Below, piece by piece: positions 9,701 to 17,450 of a stretch of DNA of 61,674 nt. A program made the translations under genes and the position numbers. The stretch is from Chlamydiota bacterium (GTDB taxonomy: Bacteria > Chlamydiota > Chlamydiia > Chlamydiales > Parachlamydiaceae): NCBI GenBank assembly GCA_013288825.1, contig JABDBC010000007.1:1-61674 (forward strand), in the 5' to 3' direction. Position 1 is the stretch's first letter; the number at the start of each line of letters is the position of its first letter. A model generated the notes under the pieces. It did no database searches and was not told the DNA's origin. It worked only from the letters and a program-made list of their open reading frames with translations.

Positions 9701-10681
9701 TTCAGTATCGAGAGTTCTTAGAGGGACACTTCGAAGCTCATCTTGTTGATTTCGTAGCATGCTTGATCCATATCGCGAAGGCATAGCTCTTGCGATACGG
9801 GTGCTAGACATGACCCCTACTCCAGGATAAAAGTGTGATAGACCTTGAGCTAAGGTTTCTTCCTCTGTAGCCTTTTTACTTCCTTTTTTAAAGACAGCAA
9901 TTTTACCAGCTAATAAAACCGGTTGTACAGAGCTAGCTTTGGTAACTTTTTGACTTGTCCGCATGGCAGCGATTCCTGCTTGGAGAGCTTCGCCACTTTT
10001 CTTGGCGATTTTGGCAATAACGGCCTTGGACTTTGCCTGAAGTGGTTTGATTCGTTTATCGGACATTTCCTGTAGTTGAGACGCTTTTTCATCTAATATT
10101 TTTCCAAGAGGATGATCGGGATCGACTTTTGACAATTCCTTTTTGAGATTGGACATTTTGTCTACAAGTTGGTCGACTTCGCTGGACCATTTATGAGCAG
10201 ACGCAAAAATATCGGGAATGAGAGTGGCAGATTCAGCGGAGCTTTTTGTGTCGGCAGGAATTTTGGGTCTTCCTTCTTTTATTCTTTTTGCTTCTGCACT
10301 TTCTTGTGTGACAACTTTTGTATAAGTATCGTCGAGTTTTTTGAATTCCGCATCGAGATTTGTATCAACTTCAGTTAACTGTCCTGTAATTTTGGCAATT
10401 GCTTCTTGGACTTCTTTTATTTTTGGTTGATCGGTGGGACTTGCTTTGGCAGTTAATTCTGAAAGTTGCTTTGTATGATCGCCGATTTCGTTGCTAAGGG
10501 TATGATATTCGGAAATGAGGGTATGGATTCTGTTGTTGATGAGATCAAGAGGGGTGGTAGTGGCAGCTTTGGGAGCAGGAGATGATGTGCTTGTGGGGGG
10601 TGTTTTGGGAGTTATGGGAGTGCTGGGTATGGGAGTAGTGGGTAAGGTTCCACCCAGTGAAGGATCTGATATGGAAGCCAT
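6773..10681 (-). CDS. Giant LysM-containing protein with kinase-like motif, paralog 2 (1302 aa)
   Basis: Function unknown; homologous along most of its length to the 1429-aa neighbour. The N-terminus is low-complexity Pro/Thr/Ser, followed by a coiled coil starting at LDLINNRIHTLISEYHTLSN. The middle has the same cysteine/tryptophan module (YEKCELHKWRYE, LEDVRTAFG). The kinase-like pair TAEFQFLDLHENNLG (near residue 727) and ALFDTDLLMSESN (near 810) is conserved. Two tandem LysM-like repeats follow (about 977-1017 and 1030-1077; LQMLNPDLSISEELPIGTVI and LRDLNPTLSTSGALPIGTAI), where the neighbour has one. No signal peptide or membrane helix is seen. The start has an AAAGG ribosome site 7 nt upstream. 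Probably a cytosolic or type III-secreted protein, by inference. Confidence 0.85.
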   Translation of the reverse strand: MASISDPSLGGTLPTTPIPSTPITPKTPPTSTSSPAPKAATTTPLDLINNRIHTLISEYHTLSNEIGDHTKQLSELTAKASPTDQPKIKEVQEAIAKITGQLTEVDTNLDAEFKKLDDTYTKVVTQESAEAKRIKEGRPKIPADTKSSAESATLIPDIFASAHKWSSEVDQLVDKMSNLKKELSKVDPDHPLGKILDEKASQLQEMSDKRIKPLQAKSKAVIAKIAKKSGEALQAGIAAMRTSQKVTKASSVQPVLLAGKIAVFKKGSKKATEEETLAQGLSHFYPGVGVMSSTRIARAMPSRYGSSMLRNQQDELRSVPLRTLDTEKNVKGRLLKHLPPEDSAAINNYLRGGLEDPLPDIKFKPLMSDEQNAQYERLDNYDWSIETESGDKVTLTLAQVLLIYFEKGLEVMDKVTLIPKEGETTPPPTKEALIEMLKSHGPNFMIIKGDPQVPPTPKESLSVCTLDYYVQKRIESHLSKDDAAALKTYSDSVKPGEPTPDIRIVPIMEGGQKIAYEKCELHKWRYEQSPGNFVELNFHDVQNLYFLYGKEEIRKFSRIDIPSTPGVFGPAPLPPTLEDVRTAFGIIDRTEDQVKAALALCEGTTWQDKAGNTIDFTAFKDFYLKLYGANLSMALSNYKPTDGRVTQEIIRTALKQPTTISFKLVLPELVTSETEAITDVQVKPFADMIIFDKIATHRDSQRIFRSIGEKLTPEAQVQMILTAEFQFLDLHENNLGLVPIPKNVEDYQRFKDENGFQENLLRHLAGTLPPDTSLITYTAEDGSKRQKLLKDFPEYQRALDVKFQFALFDTDLLMSESNESHVQRRDKTGGLLEYLVPIRLAFFDTSLKDVLLSKKCLEIIARADARGEELLAWIRGEDRLPFIKLSALDATIERERAIKEGGPPRKKTITKKEEVLAVITPFIAQYSLAKARAKDTSITIEDLSKAFAKDITSPHNLTRPDIVEMWKTLEESMSVKTKKAQTLEQFAKQHQIDFKELQMLNPDLSISEELPIGTVIRTIDLTTTFFDGKKISVKTTKPQTLEEFSKEHQINLKELRDLNPTLSTSGALPIGTAIVTVDLYVKADENRFRIAKQLFPRLTKAQETALLERQKNRKTYLAEYTKFSEQLRKLGSQDIRSIDLDELKGSISDYISASYSPLSEARKELIGKELGELDNFDDIYTFALDVQAECAPTLFNISKVMYPLLSDNYELSKVLYPAHPGQYIGLHSEPLQTQIAAIKKQAEAARKNVETLEIASPPATASKLKAAREKRKTAEELEKAAERLAARIKAPTVPPGFFGHFG

Positions 10682-10711
10682 AAATAAGCCTTTATTAAAT
10701 ATATAGTCTAT

Positions 10712-10747
10712 ATAACTAATTATACTATAATTTATTTAATAAAGTAA
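10712..10747 (-). promoter_or_regulatory. Sigma-70-type promoter of giant gene 2
   Basis: On the minus strand TTACTT (10742-10747) and TATAAT (10719-10724) are separated by 17 nt. The box spacing and the dyad around the -10 box are the same as at 6311-6347. The predicted leader is about 30 nt. Confidence 0.7.
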
Positions 10748-10781
10748 TATTTTGTTGTTTCTTGTTTTGTTGTTTTTATGT

Positions 10782-10820
10782 GGCCTGTGTTAAAAGTATG
10801 CCATTATGCGAGAACCGTCC
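10782..10820. repeat. Family G repeat fragment
   Basis: GGCCTGTGTTAAAAGTATGC and ATTATGCGAGAACCGTCC match the window start (23-60). The fragment abuts the left end of palindrome A copy 1, and a further piece of the same family lies at 11304-11345. Confidence 0.7.
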
Positions 10821-10821
10821 T

Positions 10822-11307
10822 GGGGAGCAACGAAATGACATTTTTAGCAAGACTTTGTGCGTTTTCGTTCCAGCCATTTCCGGGTCCATTTTACCAGGCC
10901 AACGGCCTGACGTATAAAAGCCTAGGGCAACGCCCTAGGTACGTTCAGAGTTGATTCTCAGGCTGAAAGCCTGACGTATGGTGTACAAAATCATGTTAAT
11001 CCCACAGACATCTCTCATCAATGGAACCCGATTGAGTTGGGGGATCTCAGGGTATTAATCTTGAAAGGGTTGAGTTTTGTGATGTTCCTTTTGGTTTGAA
11101 ATATATGTCATCCTGAAATGGGATTTGTTTCTCATCAACTGTGTTAGCTATACACCAGGCTTTCAGCCTGAGAATCAACTCTGGACGTACCTAGGGCGTT
11201 GCCCTAGGCTTTTATACGTCAGGCCGTTGGCCTGGTAAAATGGACCCGGAAATGGGGGGAACAAAAACGCAAAATTTTTCGCATATTCTGTCCATTCGTT
11301 GCTCCCC
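10822..11307. repeat. Palindromic element A, copy 1
   Basis: A 486-bp inverted repeat bounded by GGGGAGCAACG and CGTTGCTCCCC. The arms carry nested mini-palindromes: GGCCAACGGCC, CCTAGGGCAACGCCCTAGG and CAGGCTGAAAGCCTG. The centre (about 160 bp, 10990-11150) is not palindromic. A second copy, interrupted by another element, lies at 59229-59632. Together with the family G pieces this accounts for the gap between the giant gene promoter and the RHS fragment. Confidence 0.9.
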
Positions 11308-11345
11308 AGAACCGTCCCTGCTCATTTCCGTTCCGCTCTGGAAAG
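11304..11345. repeat. Family G/A junction fragment
   Basis: CCCCAGAACCGTCCCTGCTC followed by CCGTTCCGCTCTGGAAAG also occurs at 15858-15898. It sits exactly where the RHS coding sequence is cut off at its 5' side. Confidence 0.6.
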
Positions 11346-11351
11346 CCGCTC

Positions 11352-11409
11352 CCAATGGTCCATACATTATGATGTACTCAATCGCGTTACTGAAGTACGG
11401 ACTTAAGAG
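11352..11409 (+). pseudogene. Upstream remnant of the RHS reading frame, closed by TAA
   Basis: In frame with the RHS gene that follows, this stretch still encodes RHS-like sequence (SIHYDVLNRVTEVRT), then a TAA at 11404-11406, then ELNGNV. The homology therefore runs through an in-frame stop, and the repeat ending at about 11345 cuts it off on the 5' side. This is read directly from the sequence; the RHS identity of the short piece rests on the YDxLNRVTEV motif. Confidence 0.65.
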
Positions 11410-14100
11410 TTGAATGGAAATGTTCTGCAACTAACCCGATATGAGTACGATATTTATGGCAATTGCAGTCATACAAAACAGTACTCTCAAGCGGGAGAAG
11501 CGATCACCTATACTGAATATAATCCCAACAAACAGCTGATAAAAATTGTTGATCCAGATGGCAATATCACTCGCTTTTCTTATCATTATCGCCACTGGAA
11601 TAAATACGTCCAAACAGTGCTGCAAGCCACAAAAACTGATCCACTGGGTAATCAAACAATTACCACAATGAACGTCCTAGGAAAAGTAGGTAGCCTTGTT
11701 AAGAAAAATAGTTTCGGGAAAATCACCGCTAAAAACGAATTCTTCTATGATGGCATTGGCAACTGTCAATATAGAGTAGAAACAGTCATCACACCGGAAC
11801 AGGCCGATCGAATCATCGTAACTCATTGGCTCTACAATAGCTCTGGTAACTTATTAAGCCTTACCGAAGCCGAAGGCACGCCAGAACAACGGATCACACG
11901 TTGTCGCTATAATAGTGCCGGTCAAAAAGAGGTGTTGGTAAAACCTGATGGCATCGAAATTTTCTACACATACAACGCCAAAGGGATGCTGGCAAGCATT
12001 AAATCATCTGATAATTCTATTTTTTATAGGTACGAATACAACAAAAATGATTTAGCAACAAAAATTACCGATCAGCTTCAAAATAGTACGACAGCACGAG
12101 AATATGATTCAGCAAATCGATTGGTTTCAGAAATTTTGGCTAATGGATTGAATGTCAAATATACTCATGACAAGCTCGGCAGACTTACACAAATGGACCT
12201 TCCAGATGGTTCAGGTGTCGCATATGTTTATAATGCCCTTAATTTGACTGAAGTGCGCCGGCTGAGATCCTCAGGCGAACAAATCTATTCTCACATATAC
12301 CAAGACTATGATTTGTCAGGTTGTTTGCTTAGTTCCAAGCTGATCGAAAATGCAGGCAAAGTAAATTACAGTTATGATCTGCAACTACGTCCAAGGGGAA
12401 TTTCTCATCCTAACTGGTCTCAGACAGTCGCTGCGAATGGATATGATCCAGTAAGCAATTTGACACAGATGACCATTCAAGATGGCTTAGGAAGCACTAC
12501 ATGTAATTTTACCTATGATGATCTCTATCAATTAACCTCTGAAGAAGGCATTGCAGCGCATTCGTACGGAACCGACTCCATTTATAACCGAGTCAACAAA
12601 GATCAGCAACCCTATGAAATAAATTCGTTAAATCAACTCTTGCAAGAAACAGATGCACAGTATGCATATGACAATAGCGGCAACTTAACTCAAGAAATCA
12701 AAGATGGAGCAATTACACAATACGCCTACGATGCCCTGGATCGATTAACTTCAATAACTCAAGAAAATACGAAATACGTCTACAGTTATGATGCAGACAG
12801 CCGTCGGATAACCAAAAGCAAATTCATTCGACAAAACGACCTTGAACCATGGTCTAAAGACTCGGAACAACTCTATCTATATCAAGGGCAAAATGAAATT
12901 GGAACCGTTGTAAATGGTTCTTTGATAGAATTGCGTGTTTTAGGACTAGGCAGAGGTGCGGAAATCGGCGCGGCAGTGGCTCTTGAGATTCAAGGGAATT
13001 TATTAGCACCGTTACATGATATCAGTGGCAACGTAATATGCCTTATCGATAGTGCTACAGGCGAATGTGTTGAGTTTTATCGGTACACCGCTTTTGGAGA
13101 GGAACAGCTTTTTAATGCTGCTCAAGGTACTCTCAGTGAATCGGCCTACTCGAATCAATGGCGTTACTCCAGCAAACGAAAAGATGTGGAAACAGGATTA
13201 ATTTATTTTGGACAACGCTTTTATAATGCAGGTATAGGGTCATGGATCAGCTGTGATCCTCTTGGATATGCCGACGGACCTAATTTGTATGCCTATCTTC
13301 ATAATAATCCCTTGACATCTATCGATTTTCATGGTCTATTTGATGATAGTGCTTGGGAAACACCACTGCCAGACTTCAATGCGAACTATTCCTCGGTTGT
13401 GGATACGTGCGGTTCTGTTTTAACTGCTTGTAGCGCCACAGGAAATGGGCTTTATAAAGGAACTACAAAGTGGGTTACGGATCCTCTTGGGACTTATGAG
13501 AAATTTCGCACGCAGCCTTTCATAAATCCTGACAGTGCTACCTGGGAAGATAGCGTAGCTTATACAGCAGAAAGGGTTGGAGAGTGTATACTTCCAGAGA
13601 TAGTTCTTGGTGGTGCTGTGGCGTATGGTGCCTGCTGTAGTTCTGTAGCTATTGTAACAACTGTCGAGGCTGGGCTTGTTCCCAGTGCAAGCTGGATTTT
13701 TGCAAGGACCAGCTCGCTCCTGTATGGAAAGCCTAATACAGTTAGTGCGCCAATTCCTAAAGTTGTTGAGAACTATGAAACGAGGGGGGTAGTTCCCTGT
13801 TGGGATAGAATATCAAGAACCGGCCAAATAATGGATCGAGGTGGACTAACAATAGCAGGGCGTGCATTGGATAAACATGGCGCTCGACCTGGTAGTGTTT
13901 TTCCTAAAGCTTTTGGGAATCCTACTTGTAGAAACATGCAGGGTCAGTTTCATCTTGATGATATTTTAACACACCCTCAAACTATTTCCTATCCTAATCG
14001 TTTTGGCGGACGAGATTTTTTTGCACCAGATGGGCGAGGAATACGTTTTGATGCAGAATATAACTTTACGGGCTTTTTACAGCCCAGAGGGGTTAAGTGA
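11410..14100 (+). CDS. RHS/YD-repeat protein, C-terminal part with a toxin tip
   Basis: Polymorphic toxin of the RHS family. YD repeats fill residues 1 to about 590 (motifs such as YEYDIYGN, YAYDALDRLTSI). The RHS-associated core follows (FGQRFYNAGIGSWISCDPLG, NLYAYLHNNP) near residues 600-640. Beyond the core the variable tip ends in AGRALDKHGARPGSVFPK, LDDILTHP, APDGRGIRF and GFLQPRG. That terminal module is widespread in RHS and CdiA-type toxins; an RNase-like activity is inference. The protein has no N-terminal secretion region, and only a TTG start follows an upstream in-frame TAA, so this is a 5'-truncated gene or silent cassette. Its stop codon abuts the next ATG, typical of a toxin-immunity pair. 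Confidence 0.85.
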   Translation: MNGNVLQLTRYEYDIYGNCSHTKQYSQAGEAITYTEYNPNKQLIKIVDPDGNITRFSYHYRHWNKYVQTVLQATKTDPLGNQTITTMNVLGKVGSLVKKNSFGKITAKNEFFYDGIGNCQYRVETVITPEQADRIIVTHWLYNSSGNLLSLTEAEGTPEQRITRCRYNSAGQKEVLVKPDGIEIFYTYNAKGMLASIKSSDNSIFYRYEYNKNDLATKITDQLQNSTTAREYDSANRLVSEILANGLNVKYTHDKLGRLTQMDLPDGSGVAYVYNALNLTEVRRLRSSGEQIYSHIYQDYDLSGCLLSSKLIENAGKVNYSYDLQLRPRGISHPNWSQTVAANGYDPVSNLTQMTIQDGLGSTTCNFTYDDLYQLTSEEGIAAHSYGTDSIYNRVNKDQQPYEINSLNQLLQETDAQYAYDNSGNLTQEIKDGAITQYAYDALDRLTSITQENTKYVYSYDADSRRITKSKFIRQNDLEPWSKDSEQLYLYQGQNEIGTVVNGSLIELRVLGLGRGAEIGAAVALEIQGNLLAPLHDISGNVICLIDSATGECVEFYRYTAFGEEQLFNAAQGTLSESAYSNQWRYSSKRKDVETGLIYFGQRFYNAGIGSWISCDPLGYADGPNLYAYLHNNPLTSIDFHGLFDDSAWETPLPDFNANYSSVVDTCGSVLTACSATGNGLYKGTTKWVTDPLGTYEKFRTQPFINPDSATWEDSVAYTAERVGECILPEIVLGGAVAYGACCSSVAIVTTVEAGLVPSASWIFARTSSLLYGKPNTVSAPIPKVVENYETRGVVPCWDRISRTGQIMDRGGLTIAGRALDKHGARPGSVFPKAFGNPTCRNMQGQFHLDDILTHPQTISYPNRFGGRDFFAPDGRGIRFDAEYNFTGFLQPRGVK

Positions 14101-14349
14101 ATGACTTCCAAATTTAAAATTTTAATATCTAGCGATACAGCCTATAATGACCTCTGTGCTGAGATTTTCTTTGAAGATCAGTTTGTAGGAATTCTTACTC
14201 AGGAACAAGGGCTTGAAAATATGGAAATCGAAATACATCCCCCTCAAAATAAAAAATTGTGGATTTTTAATTTTTCAGAATTTGAGGCCGCTCTTAAATC
14301 TGCTAAAGAGGCACTTTGGGAAATGCGCAAACTACCAGAGGATGGATAA
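14101..14349 (+). CDS. Probable immunity protein for the RHS toxin tip
   Basis: A small acidic protein of 82 residues that starts at the base immediately after the RHS stop codon, so translation is probably coupled. The sequence (KFKILISSD, LCAEIFFEDQFVGILTQEQG, MEIEIHPP, FEAALKSAKEALWEM) resembles small immunity proteins that follow toxin tips carrying the AGRALxKHG / APDGRGxRF module. No signal peptide or membrane segment is seen, as expected for a cytosolic inhibitor that binds the toxin domain. The cognate function is inferred from position and family resemblance. It is intact although the toxin gene lacks its 5' part. Confidence 0.7.
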   Translation: MTSKFKILISSDTAYNDLCAEIFFEDQFVGILTQEQGLENMEIEIHPPQNKKLWIFNFSEFEAALKSAKEALWEMRKLPEDG

Positions 14350-14458
14350 AACCATTATAATAATTTGTTCAGAGGATATTACTTAGAAAGAATTTCTGAC
14401 TTGGCGAATGAAAATGAATGAACATCAGCAACGTCTGTGACAAAGCATGATCTTAAAG

Positions 14459-14776
14459 ACGACGATTAACATTGGTGCCGGCCCTCCGGGACGGCATTTT
14501 TAGGTGGCAGCTACCCAGGCTTCGCTTACCCCTCCGGGGAGCTTCAGCCTGGGCTATTACATGAACAGGCCCTCCGGGCTGTTTGCAAAGTCTGTTATAT
14601 GCTTGTGCTGAATATGCCGAGGCAGTTCAGCAAACGAAAGAGGTTGCAAACAGCCCGGAGGGCCTGTTCATGTAATAGCCCAGGCTGAAGCTCCCCGGAG
14701 GGGTAAGCGAAGCCTGGGAATGGCGTCACCCCAACATACCGTCCCGGAGGGCCGGTACCAAAGTTCATTGCCGTTC
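14459..14776. repeat. Palindromic element C, copy 1
   Basis: A roughly 318-bp inverted repeat. The arms contain GGTGCCGGCCCTCCGGGACG, CCCAGGCTTCGCTTACCCC, CCGGGGAGCTTCAGCCTGGG and CAGGCCCTCCGGGCTGTTTG with their reverse complements. The non-palindromic centre lies at about 14590-14640. A single right arm recurs at 36845-36983. It explains most of the 515-bp gap between the immunity gene and the CPCC gene; the rest (14350-14458) shows nothing recognisable. Confidence 0.9.
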
Positions 14777-14864
14777 TTAGGTTGAAAGTGCTCTGCAGGC
14801 TGGACATCAGGAGTAAAGCTTTAGCGAGTCTCAATTGAAGAGATTAATCCCATGAGAAAAATCA

Positions 14865-15680
14865 ATGCAAAAAATAATTGAATGGCTGTCAGGTCTTACA
14901 ACATTTTTTGGAAAAGGTATCACTAAAAAGACAACAAGCATAAGTGGATATCCTTGCCCTTGTTGCGGTTTCTTAACGTTGTCAGAGGATAGATATGGGT
15001 CATACGAAATTTGTCCTATATGTTATTGGGAAGATGACAATGTGCAGTTTGATGATCCAGATTATCAAGGAGGAGCAAATACTGAGAGTTTAAATGAAGC
15101 AAAACTGAATTATAAAAAGTTTGGGGCAACTTCATTAAGATTCATAAATCAGGTAAGAAAACCATTGCAGGATGAAATCCCTAAGTACCAAATACGTGAA
15201 AAGTCTCCGACTAAAGAAATATTATTAAGAGTTTTAGAGCAACAAAATGAAGAAAATGGGAAAGGCCTATACTACAGAAAAGACTATGCGCTGGAATATG
15301 CATTAAGTTCTCAAGCCATGAAAAGGGCTTTTTTGTTGATCTATGATACATTAACCGTTGTGTTTGAAGCTAGAAGCGGACTTTTTGTTTCTTTTGATGC
15401 CTTTACAAATATTGATGAATGGAAACTTCAAGATAAAATTGTCTTACCTCCTATTTCCAAATGTGGCGCGTTAAAAATATTGGAAGCATGTGGAGATAAT
15501 CGACATTCTTTTGAAATAGTGCCAAATTATGTGTATTCTCCAGAAGGAATTTTAAAAATAGAATTAGACAAAGATGAACGTGATTCTGAATATAGCTATA
15601 TTGCTAAAAACCTAATTGTTGGCATTAAAGATCATCGAATTACCTCCTTTATCCTAACAGAATTAGCCTTTGTAGATTAG
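14865..15680 (+). CDS. CPCC-domain protein, probable immunity-type protein
   Basis: The N-terminal part is a CPCC cysteine-rich domain (residues about 29-90): YPCPCCGFLTL with C31, C33 and C34, then CPICYWEDDN with C50 and C53. The GGANTESLNEAKLNYKKFG tail is typical of the family. CPCC domains often occur near toxin systems and probably bind zinc. The remaining 180 residues form a second domain I do not recognise (FLLIYDTLTVVFEARSGLF, KIVLPPISKCGALKILEACG). The gene lies downstream of the RHS toxin-immunity pair, separated by palindrome C. A role as a second or former immunity gene is inference. The start follows a weak ribosome site and is the first ATG of the frame. Confidence 0.7.
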   Translation: MQKIIEWLSGLTTFFGKGITKKTTSISGYPCPCCGFLTLSEDRYGSYEICPICYWEDDNVQFDDPDYQGGANTESLNEAKLNYKKFGATSLRFINQVRKPLQDEIPKYQIREKSPTKEILLRVLEQQNEENGKGLYYRKDYALEYALSSQAMKRAFLLIYDTLTVVFEARSGLFVSFDAFTNIDEWKLQDKIVLPPISKCGALKILEACGDNRHSFEIVPNYVYSPEGILKIELDKDERDSEYSYIAKNLIVGIKDHRITSFILTELAFVD

Positions 15681-15770
15681 GCGAGGAGCTTCTTACCTGA
15701 TTGCAAAGCTGTCCCGTTCACAACCGCTTTTTCTTGAATGAAGGCTTGACATGCCGCTGGGGACAGTTCT

Positions 15771-15859
15771 GCCTAACGAAATAGCTTTTTAACACAGGCC
15801 GACTTGTTAATTTAAAAACTGAATAAGTTGGCCTGTGTTAAAAAGCTATTTCGTTAGGC
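15771..15859. repeat. Palindromic element G (30-bp perfect arms)
   Basis: The arms are perfect 30-bp reverse complements: GCCTAACGAAATAGC...CACAGGCC at 15771-15800 and GGCCTGTG...TTCGTTAGGC at 15830-15859, with a 29-bp centre. The right arm runs into the GCGAGAACCGTCC sequence shared with 23-60, 10782-10820 and 11304-11345. It lies between two convergent genes and could act as a bidirectional terminator, although no T-run follows. Confidence 0.85.
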
Positions 15860-15935
15860 GAGAACCGTCCCTGCTCGTGACCGTTCCGCTCTGGAAAGGC
15901 ATTTAGGGCTGAAGGGAATCCTTGTTCAGGCAATT

Positions 15936-16412
15936 TTATGAAATAGCGAATAGTTCATTATTTGCATCGATTTCAATAGGAATATGTTTTATTTTATCTC
16001 TTCGTGCCTTATGAGGACTGACAATTTCTTCGTAAACTGTGTGATAGAATTTCCTGAATTCCTTATCCTTTATTAGAAGTCTATCAAAGACGTACAAGCG
16101 GATACACAGCTCTGTGGTTGGATTCATTAAAGATTCTTCTTTTTCCCATTTTAGAACAGCCGCATGCGTGGCCCCAAAACAAAGCCCGAATTGCGTTGTT
16201 GTCATTTCGAAATATTTGCGAATGAAACGAATTTCCGCTCCAGTTAAACGGGCTTGCTTGTGAATTAACAGATTGAGTATATTTTTTTGAAGCTGGCTAA
16301 GGTTGATATCCAAAAACCATTCTCCAAAAATTTTTTTCATTGGAACATTTATCAATTTTATAGGAAAACCAAAATCTTGATATATAAAAGTTTCTATCTT
16401 TTTTTTATTCAT
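15936..16412 (-). CDS. HTH-domain regulator (MqsA/YgiT-type HTH-like)
   Basis: A 158-residue protein with a helix-turn-helix in the middle (about residues 55-105: LTGAEIRFIRKYFEMTTTQF, FGATHAAVLKWEKEE). This pattern resembles the HTH of MqsA-like antitoxins and related regulators, in which the recognition helix ends in a WE motif. No zinc-binding CxxC motif is present, so the N-terminal zinc domain of true MqsA is absent. No toxin partner lies next to it: the neighbours are palindromes G and F. It is probably a stand-alone DNA-binding protein or an orphan antitoxin. The target is unknown. The start is the first ATG, with an AGG upstream. Confidence 0.65.
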   Translation of the reverse strand: MNKKKIETFIYQDFGFPIKLINVPMKKIFGEWFLDINLSQLQKNILNLLIHKQARLTGAEIRFIRKYFEMTTTQFGLCFGATHAAVLKWEKEESLMNPTTELCIRLYVFDRLLIKDKEFRKFYHTVYEEIVSPHKARRDKIKHIPIEIDANNELFAIS

Positions 16413-16590
16413 AATAAGACCTATATTTTAAAAACATGCATTACCGTGATAATAAGCATTCCATCTTTGGCAAAAGATACAAAAATAATAATTGTAACAA
16501 AGTTGCAAATTAACTTTCATTAGAAATTTTAGGACCTTCAAGAGTTCTAGCCAGCAAGGCGAATGCGGCCACTTTTGGTTTTGACTGATT

Positions 16591-16887
16591 TTCTCATTTT
16601 TATTCTTTTTACTCTCATTCTGTAGCCCACACCTAAGGATTTCGCGAGCCTGCGAGCGAAACCGCAGGTGTGGGAATCGTGAGAACAAAAAAATTAACCA
16701 GGGACTGGTTCTTCTTTTTTTCTCTTTTTAATAACATGATTGGTTGAGAAAAGAAGATAAAATGAAGAACCAGTCCCTGGTTAATTCCTGATTTTCATGG
16801 TTTCCCACACTTGCGGTTTTCGCTCGCAGGCTCGCAAAAACCTTAGTGTGGGCTACAGAATGAGAGTAAAAAGAACAAAAATGAGAG
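16591..16887. repeat. Palindromic element F, copy 2
   Basis: The same architecture as 6429-6727: TGTAGCCCACACC at the outside, GCGAGCCTGCGAGC stems and CCAGGGACTGGTTCTTC towards the centre. The outer segment reads TTCTTTTTACTCTCA in both arms, whereas copy 1 has CCCTTTTTTATCTCA in both. It fills most of the gap 16413-17021, in which no other feature is evident. Confidence 0.9.
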
Positions 16888-17021
16888 GATCGTTGCTCCC
16901 AAGAACTGTCCTCTCCGCCTTTCCAAAATTAATAAGCAGTTACTGTCTAATCGCGGTGGTAAAATATTTTGTATTTATGCTAATAGTCAAGTGCAGGCAA
17001 CGGCACTAACAATGAGGCTAT

Positions 17022-17450
17022 ATGGCACGTGATCCCATCGAGGAATTTTTAGCTCAAGTCGGCGATATTATTCGTTTCGTAAAAACTAACAAAGTACCCG
17101 ACACCGAATTGCCCAAAGAAGTAGAGGAAAAACTACTTGAATTAGAAAGCATTGGCCTCACCCTTGCCTTTGTCAGTCAACAAGGGTTATCCGAGCTGGG
17201 GATGTCAATAGAAGATGTCAACCGTGCCGTAGCAGATCCTGCAAAAGCTAGTGCGCAAGATAAAAAATTGCTCGATCGGATCGGACAAATGAAGCAAGAT
17301 GTTCAAGCCATCCAGCAGCAATATGCCATTGAAGCGACTCTCGCAAGACAAAGGGAAAAAAATATAAAAAGAGCTGGCAGCAAACGAGTCTCTTCTCGCA
17401 AAAAGAAGTTTCGGCGCATTGGAGGGAAAGATAATTGGACACCTATGTAA
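17022..17450 (+). CDS. Conserved hypothetical protein upstream of the DUF115 genes
   Basis: A 142-residue, highly charged, soluble protein that I cannot assign to a known family. The N-terminus (ARDPIEEFLAQVGDIIRFVK) and the middle are predicted to be helical, with coiled-coil character near residues 85-115. The end is strongly basic (KRAGSKRVSSRKKKFRRIGG), which could bind nucleic acid or lipid. Its 3' end overlaps the next gene by 16 nt, so it is translated with the DUF115 pair and may belong to the same process. The ATG follows AATGAGGC; the ribosome site is only moderate. Confidence 0.7.
   Translation: MARDPIEEFLAQVGDIIRFVKTNKVPDTELPKEVEEKLLELESIGLTLAFVSQQGLSELGMSIEDVNRAVADPAKASAQDKKLLDRIGQMKQDVQAIQQQYAIEATLARQREKNIKRAGSKRVSSRKKKFRRIGGKDNWTPM

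Noticed and set aside
14595-14834. 79-aa minus-strand ORF in palindrome C
   Set aside because: The translation consists of the repeat arm. There is no ribosome site and no similarity to a protein family.
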